A stretch of DNA of 64,000 nt, taken from assembly GCF_001650345.1 (NCBI RefSeq), contig NZ_LVHF01000028.1, forward strand, positions 124,001-188,000, read 5' to 3'. Below, piece after piece: positions 8,335 to 15,764 of this stretch. Numbering within the stretch: the first letter of the stretch is position 1; the number at the start of each line of letters is the position of its first letter. The position numbers and the translations under genes were made by a program. The stretch comes from Photobacterium jeanii (GTDB lineage: Bacteria > Pseudomonadota > Gammaproteobacteria > Enterobacterales > Vibrionaceae). The notes under the pieces were generated by a model, which saw only the letters and a program-made list of their open reading frames with translations, did not search any database and was not told the origin of the DNA.

Positions 8335-10866
8335 ATGAAATCAAAGGCGATCGCCTGGTATCAATCCCTGAGTTTTAAAGGCTTAGCACTGTTGTTGGTA
8401 TTATTATCGATGGTGGTTTTGAGCATTGTATATGTGATGCAAACCGTAGGGGTTCGGTTAGCTACTCAATCGGCAGAGCAAACAGTCGCAGCAGAGTCTG
8501 AAGCTGTTGGACAATCAATAGTGCAACTCGGCGCCAAAATTGAAAGCGCCGCTTTTAGTCTTTCCAGTGCCGTTGAAACTATTCCTTCGACGGAAACGCT
8601 CGATCAGTATTTCCGCCATATTTTAACCAGTCCTGCCATTGGTAAATTTATTGCCAGTGGCGGCGTGTGGCCTGATGCCTACGCCAGCGATAGCAAATTG
8701 TTGAATAGCTTGTTTTACAATAAAAACAGCCATGACGTGGTCGAGGTTGTGAACAGCTATAACCAAAACTTAGCAGCCCCGTATTTTGGTGCTGAGTGGT
8801 TTGTACCTGCGCGTTGGTTGGCGAAAGGTGATGCGTATTGGTCGCAATCTTATACCGATCCTTATACCGCAGAGCCGATGGTGACCTGTACTGTGCCGTA
8901 TTTTAATAATGGGCAATTTGCAGGCGTGGTGACCTTGGATATTCGGGTTAAAGCACTTAATGCGTATTTAATTGAACAAGGTAAACAGCAGGGCGTGTAT
9001 TTTGCTTTGCTTGATAGAGCTGGGCGTTTCTTAGCTTACCCTGAGCCTGAAAAAGTGATGGAAGCGCAAGCTGAGGTGCCGGGGTATATTTTAAGTCACC
9101 AATATTCGGCGCAAGAGCCAAACTTTACCCCTGTTGCTGTGGCAATAAACGACATTATGGCGCAGCGGCGTTCGACTCAGCAAAATGAAACGGAGATCCA
9201 ACAGTTGGCGCAAACCATGGTTGCGCAGTCACTCGATATTTCGATGAGCTATGCACTGTCGGTAGCGGCTGAGTTACTGCACCCTGATCCTGATATGAGT
9301 CGTGCCCAGCCATTGTTTAGTCTAACGAATCAAGCTGATCCTATCTTGCAGCAAGCCGCGTATGTTTCTGCAATCCGTATTCCTCGAATGCAATGGATGT
9401 TGCTGCAAGGCGTTCCAGCTCGTGACTTATACCAACAAGCGGTGCAATTAGAACGGCGTTTGATCCTCTTTATGTTGCCTGTGGTGCTGGTATTTATTGC
9501 GGTGATTTTTGTGTTTTTTAATCGCCGTTTTTTCCAGCCGCTGAAAGAGGTGCGCCAAGCGTTATCGGCACAAACTCAAGGCGCAGAATTTTCACCGCTT
9601 CCTGTGCATTACAACGATGAACTTGGTCGTTTGATCCAGCGGTTTAACCAACGCAGTGAAAGCTTGATTACCGCTCGCCAAGAAGCATTAAAAGCAGCTG
9701 AAGCGAAGCAGCAGTTCTTAGCGAATATGAGCCATGAAATTCGAACTCCGATGAACGGCATTATTGGTGCTGCTGATCTGATGCGAGCGGGTAACATGAA
9801 TGGTCAGCAGCAAGAGTTCTTGTCGATTATTCGCCACTCAGCCTCAAGTTTGATGACCATCATTAACGATATTTTGGATTACAGCAAAATTGAGTCGAGT
9901 AAGATCGAACTTGAAAGTGTGCCTTTTGATCTCAAGGAATTAACAGGGTATGCCCATGAGCTAGTGAAGCCGACACTACCTGATGCCAGTCGGGTTGATT
10001 TTCGATTTGCCGTGGATGAATCAGTACCAGCTAAGTTGCTAGGCGATCCTACCCGAGTGCAGCAGATCTTAATTAACTTATTGGGTAATGCGATTAAATT
10101 TACCGAGCAAGGCTATGTGCATTTGCAAGTCACTTTAGTGCAGCGTGATGAGCATGCGGTGGTGCTGGAATTTAATGTCTCTGACAGCGGCATTGGTATC
10201 CCGCAAGATAAGCTAGAACATATTTTTGATAAATTCTCGCAAGCCGATGAAACCACTACCCGTCGCTTTGGGGGTTCAGGGCTTGGTTTAACCATTACTC
10301 GCCAGTTAATTGAGCTAATGGGCGGGCATATTCAAGTGATGAGTGAAGTGGGGCAAGGCTCTGAGTTTATCGTGACGCTGCCGTTTACGGTTGCCAGTTG
10401 GCAGCCTGATGTTATCGTCGAGCAATTTGTCGTGGATAAGCTAGATACGGTGGAGAGTGATGCGCCGTTTGTTCATCAACGCTGTTTGCTGGTGGAAGAT
10501 AATAAGATAAACCGAGTGATTGCGACGCAGTTACTTACCCGAGCGGGATTTGCTATCGATGTCGCGTGTGATGGTTTGGAAGCCGTTGAAAAAGCACAAC
10601 ATGAACGCTTCGATGTGATCTATATGGATATGCAAATGCCTAAGCTTGATGGGGTTGAAGCGACCAAAGCGATTCGTGCAGGGCAAGGAAAAAACGCCGA
10701 GACACCGATTATTGCGATGACAGCAAACGTAATGGCTGCGGATGTCGCACGGTGCCGAGAAGCAGGAATGCAAGGCCATATTGGCAAACCGATAGCGGAA
10801 TCGGATCTTTATGCTGTGACGATCCAAGCTTTCGAGGATAAAAGTGTGATCACAATGCAAAGTTGA
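8335..10866 (+). CDS. Hybrid sensor histidine kinase with Cache sensor and receiver
   Basis: An 843-residue inner-membrane kinase. A transmembrane helix lies near residues 14-36 and a second near 380-402. Between them is a periplasmic double-Cache-type sensor region with a recognisable YWSQSYTDPYTAEPMVT core. A HAMP-like stretch follows, then HisKA with the phospho-acceptor His467 (SHEIRTPMNG), a HATPase domain (NLLGNAIKF, DSGIGIP, GGSGLGLTI) and a receiver with phospho-acceptor Asp765 (YMDMQMPKLDG). Cache domains often bind amino or organic acids. It sits directly after a tandem-Hpt gene. An ATG at 8335 is preferred. A TTG at 8287 overlaps the upstream gene and would add 16 residues without a better ribosome site. 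The stop codon overlaps an FNR box that serves the next gene. Confidence 0.92.
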   Translation: MKSKAIAWYQSLSFKGLALLLVLLSMVVLSIVYVMQTVGVRLATQSAEQTVAAESEAVGQSIVQLGAKIESAAFSLSSAVETIPSTETLDQYFRHILTSPAIGKFIASGGVWPDAYASDSKLLNSLFYNKNSHDVVEVVNSYNQNLAAPYFGAEWFVPARWLAKGDAYWSQSYTDPYTAEPMVTCTVPYFNNGQFAGVVTLDIRVKALNAYLIEQGKQQGVYFALLDRAGRFLAYPEPEKVMEAQAEVPGYILSHQYSAQEPNFTPVAVAINDIMAQRRSTQQNETEIQQLAQTMVAQSLDISMSYALSVAAELLHPDPDMSRAQPLFSLTNQADPILQQAAYVSAIRIPRMQWMLLQGVPARDLYQQAVQLERRLILFMLPVVLVFIAVIFVFFNRRFFQPLKEVRQALSAQTQGAEFSPLPVHYNDELGRLIQRFNQRSESLITARQEALKAAEAKQQFLANMSHEIRTPMNGIIGAADLMRAGNMNGQQQEFLSIIRHSASSLMTIINDILDYSKIESSKIELESVPFDLKELTGYAHELVKPTLPDASRVDFRFAVDESVPAKLLGDPTRVQQILINLLGNAIKFTEQGYVHLQVTLVQRDEHAVVLEFNVSDSGIGIPQDKLEHIFDKFSQADETTTRRFGGSGLGLTITRQLIELMGGHIQVMSEVGQGSEFIVTLPFTVASWQPDVIVEQFVVDKLDTVESDAPFVHQRCLLVEDNKINRVIATQLLTRAGFAIDVACDGLEAVEKAQHERFDVIYMDMQMPKLDGVEATKAIRAGQGKNAETPIIAMTANVMAADVARCREAGMQGHIGKPIAESDLYAVTIQAFEDKSVITMQS

Positions 10867-10876
10867 TCTTTATCAA
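10863..10876 (+). promoter_or_regulatory. Perfect FNR box upstream of ygbA
   Basis: TTGATCTTTATCAA matches the FNR consensus TTGATnnnnATCAA at every fixed position. A -10-like GATAAT at 10898-10903 is placed as in a class II FNR-activated promoter, with transcription expected to start near 10910. The box overlaps the stop codon of the kinase gene. Confidence 0.75.
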
Positions 10877-10913
10877 CTCTTCTTAAAGCGCGCGGTGGAT
10901 AATAAGCCGCACT

Positions 10914-11279
10914 ATGATAGTTCAAAATCAACATTCAGTTCGTTCGCAGCGTGAACTGGATACAGTGAAGGCGATGATTCGCTTATATTGTAAAACGCTG
11001 CATCGTGGGGCAATCATGTGCCCTGAGTGCGAAGGTCTTATCGATTATGTTGAAAAGAGAATGTCGAGCTGTCGCTTAGGCGCAGAGAAGCCGACTTGTC
11101 AGTCGTGTACCGCTTCCTGTTATCCGCCTGCGAAGCGACTACACCTTACGCACGTACTCCGCTGGTCACTGCCACGCTTTTTCTGGCGACACCCATTAAA
11201 AGCAATGCATTTTAAGATGGACGGTTGGCGCGCACACCATCATAACAACGGCCATACAACAGGTAACAAAGTGGGATAA
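10914..11279 (+). CDS. ygbA: YgbA family protein (nitrous oxide-stimulated promoter family)
   Basis: A 121-residue cytoplasmic protein of the YgbA_NO family, whose E. coli member is repressed by NsrR and linked to recovery from nitric oxide stress. Cysteines at 36 and 39 (MCPECEGL), 53, 62, 65 and 69 (CQSCTASCY) suggest a metal or iron-sulfur site. The biochemical role is not settled. The start at 10914 lies only a few bases after the transcription start predicted from the FNR box, so the mRNA may have almost no leader. An internal Met21 is the alternative start. The gene is just after the hybrid kinase and convergent with the flavodoxin gene of the hcp-nifJ cluster, a nitrosative-stress theme. 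Confidence 0.88.
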   Translation: MIVQNQHSVRSQRELDTVKAMIRLYCKTLHRGAIMCPECEGLIDYVEKRMSSCRLGAEKPTCQSCTASCYPPAKRLHLTHVLRWSLPRFFWRHPLKAMHFKMDGWRAHHHNNGHTTGNKVG

Positions 11280-11325
11280 CCAAGCGAGAGAATTGGAAGG
11301 GACAGCCAGCGACTGTATGTAAATG

Positions 11326-11357
11326 AAAAGGCTGCATCATCAAATGCAGCCTTTTTT
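11326..11357. terminator. Bidirectional terminator between ygbA and the flavodoxin gene
   Basis: AAAAGGCTGCAT pairs with ATGCAGCCTTTT around a CATCAA loop and gives T runs both ways. It ends ygbA on the plus strand and the hcp-nifJ-flavodoxin cluster on the minus strand. Confidence 0.85.
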
Positions 11358-11396
11358 GTTGCTCATAAATTGAGACGCAATCGTCGTTTCTTTGTC

Positions 11397-11933
11397 TTAT
11401 GCGCCAAAGCCTAGGCTAGTTAACCAAGTTGCAATGCGATCGTCGGTTAGGTCTGGTTGGCGATCTTCGTCTAAAGCTAAGCCAACAAATTGGCCTTCTT
11501 CTTTCACAGCACGAGAGTCGTTAAACTCATAACCTTCAGTTGACCATGCTCCTACAAGTTCACCGCCCGCTTCAGTAACAAGATCGGCTAAATCACCCAT
11601 TGCATCTTGGAAGCTATCTGGGTAATCAATTTGGTCGCCTAAACCAAATAGCGCCACTTTTTTACCGCTTAGGTCTGCATCTTCAAGTTCTGGTACGAAG
11701 TAATCCCAATCTGGTTGCATTTCACCATAGTTGGCAGTTGGTGTACCTAAGATTAAGAGTTCGTAATCATCAAAAATGTCACTGGTGCAGCCCGCGATAT
11801 CTTGTGCCTCTAAGCCGAGTTTGGTGGCGATTTTCTCAGCAATGGATTCGGTGTTACCCGTATCGCTACCAAAGAATACGGCTGTTTTTTCAAGAATTGT
11901 GCTGTCAAAAGGCGTTGAAGTTAGTGCTGTCAT
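11397..11933 (-). CDS. Long-chain flavodoxin next to nifJ
   Basis: A 178-residue FMN-binding electron carrier. The phosphate-binding loop GSDTGNTES lies near residues 23-31. The two flavin-ring loops are GTPTANYGEMQPDWD and GLGDQIDYPDSF, and the long-chain insertion follows. The start at 11933 is chosen because AAAGGAG precedes it at good spacing; an adjacent ATG at 11936 and a longer upstream frame are less likely. It is the last gene of a minus-strand run hcp, nifJ, flavodoxin, 138 bases after nifJ. That placement suggests it accepts electrons from pyruvate oxidation by NifJ. NifF-type and FldA-type flavodoxins cannot be separated by eye. Confidence 0.9.
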   Translation of the reverse strand: MTALTSTPFDSTILEKTAVFFGSDTGNTESIAEKIATKLGLEAQDIAGCTSDIFDDYELLILGTPTANYGEMQPDWDYFVPELEDADLSGKKVALFGLGDQIDYPDSFQDAMGDLADLVTEAGGELVGAWSTEGYEFNDSRAVKEEGQFVGLALDEDRQPDLTDDRIATWLTSLGFGA

Positions 11934-11976
11934 CATGTCTCCTTTACTGCCAGATAGCAGTAAGTTTGTTTTCATT

Positions 11977-11999
11977 CCAGCAGGCGTAGTGCCTGCTGG
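11977..11999. other. Perfect hairpin between nifJ and the flavodoxin gene
   Basis: CCAGCAGGC and GCCTGCTGG form a 9-bp perfect stem with a GTAGT loop. No T run follows on the minus strand, so it is unlikely to be a full terminator. It may be a processing or stabilising hairpin that sets the nifJ to flavodoxin mRNA ratio. Confidence 0.6.
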
Positions 12000-12071
12000 G
12001 TTTGTAAGTTTTCGCTAATAACTGATGAGTTATCGGTCACCAGTATGTGCTTTGTGGTGCTGCAGAAAGCG

Positions 12072-15000
12072 TTATTTCCATTCCAACAGCTGGTTGAGTA
12101 ACTGGTGTTTATGGCTAACTTGCTGGCGTAAACGTTCTAGGTTTTGCTGGTAGCGTTCAGGGTCGCGACGCTGAATTTGGGTAAAGCGTGCTTCACGACT
12201 GATCAACTCTTCTACATCGCGATTAGGCGCTTTGGAGTCCATTTGTAGTGCGGCTCTGCCTTTTTCTGTTCGACGAGGATCAAAGCGGAATAGAGGCCAT
12301 AAGCCGCTTTCAACCAGTAGTTGCTGGTGTTCGACGCCTTCTGCCATATCAAACCCGTGGGTAATACATGGTGAGTAGGCAATCACTAATGATGGGCCAG
12401 GGTAAGCTTCTGCTTCTTGCAAGGCTTTAACGGCTTGGTTCATGTTGGCGCCAAGGGCGATTTTGGCGACGTAAACATTGCCGTGCATCATGATATTGAC
12501 GGCGAGGTCTTTGCCGTTACTTGCCTTACCTTGAGTGGCGAATTTTGCGACTGCTCCCGTTGGGGTTGCTTTAGATTGCTGACCACCTGTGTTGGAGTAC
12601 CCTTGGGTATCCATCACCAACACATTGACGTTATCGCTACCAGCCAATACGTGGTCAAGACCGCCAAAATCAATGTCGTAAGCCCAGCCATCACCGCCGA
12701 TGATCCAGTTACTTTTTGCTACTAAATCGTCAGCACAGTTGATGAGCGCTTGGTGAGAAAAATCAAGTTGCGCTTTTAAGGCCGCGATATTGTCGCGCTG
12801 ACGGCGAATAGCCGCTTCACTGCTATCAAAAGCATCTGAGCTAATTTGCTCACGCAATTCGGTTGGCAAAATGCTCGCTGCTTGTTCAAGCAAAATCAGG
12901 GCATGGTCTCGTTTGCTATTTAGGGCAAGGCGCATGCCTAAACCAAATTCGGCATTATCTTCAAATAGCGAGTTGGCCCATGCCGGCCCTCGACCTTGTG
13001 AGTCGACCGCGTACGGTGTGGTTGGTAGGTTACCGCCATAAATAGACGAGCAGCCCGTGGCGTTGGCAATCAGCATACGATCACCAAATAACTGGGTTAG
13101 TAGCTTGATATATGACGTTTCGCCACAGCCAGAGCAGGCGCCAGAGAATTCAAACAATGGTTGTAGCAATTGGCTGCTGCGTGCATCGATACGCTTGATG
13201 TCGATACGCTCTAGCTCAGGGAGTTCAGTGAAGAACGCAAAGTGTTCGCTTTGCTGCTCAATATGATCAACTTTTGGCTGCATATTGATAGCCTTGCGGG
13301 CTGGGTTGTCTTTGTCGCTGGCTGGGCACGCCATGGTACAGAGGTTACAGCCAGTACAATCTTGTGGAGATACTTGCAGGGTATATTGCTTGCCTTTGAA
13401 ATCACGTTGTTTGTATTCAACGCTCTCAAAACTATATGGCGCTTTAGTTAGCGCTTGCTCATCGACGGCTTTAGCGCGAATGGCGGCGTGCGGACAGACC
13501 AAAGTACAAATATTACATTGGGTACAAAGATCCGATTCCCAGACTGGAATTTCTTGGGCGATGTTACGTTTTTCCCATTGGCTGGTGGCGGTAGGCCAAG
13601 TGCCATCGACAGGGAATGCACTCACTGGCAGTAGATCGCCTTTGTCAGCCATCATCATGGCACTGACATGTTTTACCAGATCCGGCGCACGTTCACTGAC
13701 GATAGGGGGACGAGCAAAAATGCTGGTGGCAGTATCTGGGATCGCCACTTGCTCGATTCGCTCTAGTGTTGCGGCCACTGCTTTTTGGTTTGCTTCAACA
13801 ATTGCAGGTCCGCGTTTACTGTATGACTGCTCAATGGCTTGGTTGAGTTTGGCGAGAGCTTGCTCGGTTGGCAGCATTTCGCTCAAAGCAAAAAAGCCTG
13901 CCTGCATGATGGTATTAATGCGGTTTTTAAGGCCGAGTTCACGAGCGAGGCTCACGGCATCAATCACATACAGCGTTAGTTGCTTATTAATGATGGTTTG
14001 TTGCACTTCACGCGGTAGGTATTGCCACACTTGTGATGCATCATGTGGGCTATTTAGCAGCACGGTACCGTTGGGAGCTGCACGCTCAACCATTTCTAAT
14101 TTGTCGATAAACTGGAACTGATGACAAGCAACGAACTCTGCTTGGTCAATCAGGTAGGGCGCTTCAATTGGCTTGCTGTCGATACGAAGGTGAGAAACCG
14201 TGGTTCCCCCTGATTTTTTCGAGTCGTAGACAAAATAACCTTGGGTATGAAGGTCGGTATTTTCACCGATGATCTTGATAGTGTTTTTGTTTGCACTGAC
14301 GGTGCCATCGGCGCCTAGTCCATAGAAGAGGGCGCGAAGACGGGTTTGCGGTTCCGTGTAGTGGCTGTCGCCAATAGGTAATGATAAATGGGTAATGTCA
14401 TCGGTAATACCAACGGTGAAGTTGTGATGTAATTGGCGGTGTGCCATGGCATTGAAAATGGCTTCGACATGACTTGGTGTAAATTCTTTCGATGACAGAC
14501 CATAGCGACCGCCCATTACTGTCGGCATCTGAGAGATTTTTTGTTCAGTAACGGCTTGGGCTAAGCTGGCGACAACGTCAAGATACAGCGGTTCGCCAAG
14601 CGCACCTGGCTCTTTAGTGCGATCCAAAACAGCAATATTTTTGACGCTAGCAGGCAGCACTTGTAAGAAGTGCTTGAGTGAAAATGGACGGAAAAGATGC
14701 ACATTAAGTACACCGACTTTGTGTCCTGCTTTTAGTTGTTGATCAACGGCTTGTTGTACTGTAGAGGTCGCTGAGCCCATGACGATAATAATGTTTTCAG
14801 CTTCAGGGTGACCATAGTAGTCAAAGAGCTTGTACTCACGCCCTGTCAGTGAACCGAACTTCGCCATGGTATCTGCTACGGTATCGGGACACGCGAGATA
14901 AAACGGGTTGGCAGCTTCTCGTGATTGGAAGAAAGTGTCAGGGTTTTGAGCGGTACCGCGAATGCTTGGCGCATCAGGGGTTAGGCCACGTTGACGTAAT

Positions 15001-15611
15001 GCTTCAACCGCATCTTGGTTGATCATCGCAGTGATGGTGTCATCGTCAATCATGGCGATTTTATTGATTTCGTGTGAGGTACGGAAACCATCAAAAAAGT
15101 GCACAAAAGGCACGCGACTGTCTAAGGTCGCAGCTTGCGCAATCATCGCCATGTCATGGGCTTGCTGAACAGAGTTAGCGGCAAGCATGGCAAAACCGGT
15201 TTGGCGCACAGCCATGACATCGGAGTGATCGCCAAAAATAGAAAGTGCGTGAGTAGCAATAGTACGCGCAGCAACATGCATCACGAACGGGGTTAATTCG
15301 CCCGCAATTTTGTACATGTTCGGAATTTTAAGTAGCAAGCCTTGCGAAGACGTGAAGGTTGTTGCCATTGAGCCAGCCATCAAAGCACCGTGAACAGCGC
15401 CGGCAGCACCACCTTCAGATTGCATTTCAATCACGCGAGGCACTTGTCCCCACAGGTTCGTTTTTTGTTGGCTTTCCCAAACTTCACAGGCCTCAGACAT
15501 AGGTGAAGAGGGCGTAATTGGATAAATACCAATGACTTGGTTACAACGGTACGCGATAGAAGCTGCTGCTTCGTTACCGTCGAGTGTTTTAAATGTAGGT
15601 TTTTTAGACAT
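12072..15611 (-). CDS. nifJ: Pyruvate:ferredoxin (flavodoxin) oxidoreductase
   Basis: Oxidises pyruvate with CoA to acetyl-CoA and CO2 and passes low-potential electrons to ferredoxin or flavodoxin. At 1179 residues it is the usual single-chain PFOR. The N-terminal pyrimidine domain starts LDGNEAAASIAYRCNQVIGIYPITPSSPM. A CoA/gamma domain and an inserted ferredoxin domain follow, with two 4Fe-4S motifs beginning at Cys696 (CTQCNICTLVCP) and Cys752 (CTGCNLCTMACP). The C-terminal thiamine-diphosphate domain has SGACSGCGETSY and the GDGWAYDIDFGGLDH metal loop. GGAGC precedes the ATG at good spacing. The gene lies between hcp and a flavodoxin gene, all in one direction, with structured spacers on both sides. 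The natural acceptor is probably the adjacent flavodoxin. Confidence 0.96.
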   Translation of the reverse strand: MSKKPTFKTLDGNEAAASIAYRCNQVIGIYPITPSSPMSEACEVWESQQKTNLWGQVPRVIEMQSEGGAAGAVHGALMAGSMATTFTSSQGLLLKIPNMYKIAGELTPFVMHVAARTIATHALSIFGDHSDVMAVRQTGFAMLAANSVQQAHDMAMIAQAATLDSRVPFVHFFDGFRTSHEINKIAMIDDDTITAMINQDAVEALRQRGLTPDAPSIRGTAQNPDTFFQSREAANPFYLACPDTVADTMAKFGSLTGREYKLFDYYGHPEAENIIIVMGSATSTVQQAVDQQLKAGHKVGVLNVHLFRPFSLKHFLQVLPASVKNIAVLDRTKEPGALGEPLYLDVVASLAQAVTEQKISQMPTVMGGRYGLSSKEFTPSHVEAIFNAMAHRQLHHNFTVGITDDITHLSLPIGDSHYTEPQTRLRALFYGLGADGTVSANKNTIKIIGENTDLHTQGYFVYDSKKSGGTTVSHLRIDSKPIEAPYLIDQAEFVACHQFQFIDKLEMVERAAPNGTVLLNSPHDASQVWQYLPREVQQTIINKQLTLYVIDAVSLARELGLKNRINTIMQAGFFALSEMLPTEQALAKLNQAIEQSYSKRGPAIVEANQKAVAATLERIEQVAIPDTATSIFARPPIVSERAPDLVKHVSAMMMADKGDLLPVSAFPVDGTWPTATSQWEKRNIAQEIPVWESDLCTQCNICTLVCPHAAIRAKAVDEQALTKAPYSFESVEYKQRDFKGKQYTLQVSPQDCTGCNLCTMACPASDKDNPARKAINMQPKVDHIEQQSEHFAFFTELPELERIDIKRIDARSSQLLQPLFEFSGACSGCGETSYIKLLTQLFGDRMLIANATGCSSIYGGNLPTTPYAVDSQGRGPAWANSLFEDNAEFGLGMRLALNSKRDHALILLEQAASILPTELREQISSDAFDSSEAAIRRQRDNIAALKAQLDFSHQALINCADDLVAKSNWIIGGDGWAYDIDFGGLDHVLAGSDNVNVLVMDTQGYSNTGGQQSKATPTGAVAKFATQGKASNGKDLAVNIMMHGNVYVAKIALGANMNQAVKALQEAEAYPGPSLVIAYSPCITHGFDMAEGVEHQQLLVESGLWPLFRFDPRRTEKGRAALQMDSKAPNRDVEELISREARFTQIQRRDPERYQQNLERLRQQVSHKHQLLNQLLEWK

Positions 15612-15658
15612 AGCAAGCTCCAGCGAACGAGCACTGTAATGATTCTTTTTATGAAGAG

Positions 15659-15752
15659 GAGCCGCTTCTAGAGTGGGTAACAGAAGCGGCTCATGAGGCG
15701 GGGCAAAGAACGATTAGGCTTTATACTTCTAGCCTGTGTATTTGCTTGCCCC
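15659..15752 (-). other. Structured intergenic RNA between hcp and nifJ
   Basis: Two stems are visible. On the plus strand GGGGCAA (15700-15706) and TTGCCCC (15746-15752) enclose a second pair, AGGCT (15716-15720) and AGCCT (15731-15735). Next to it GAGCCGCTTCT (15659-15669) pairs perfectly with AGAAGCGGCTC (15682-15692). On the minus-strand mRNA this makes a nested two-way stem followed by an 11-bp hairpin, all in the 153 bases before nifJ. No T run follows, so it is not a standard terminator. It matches no riboswitch I recognise. Confidence 0.6.
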
Positions 15753-15764
15753 TAATAGCGACGA

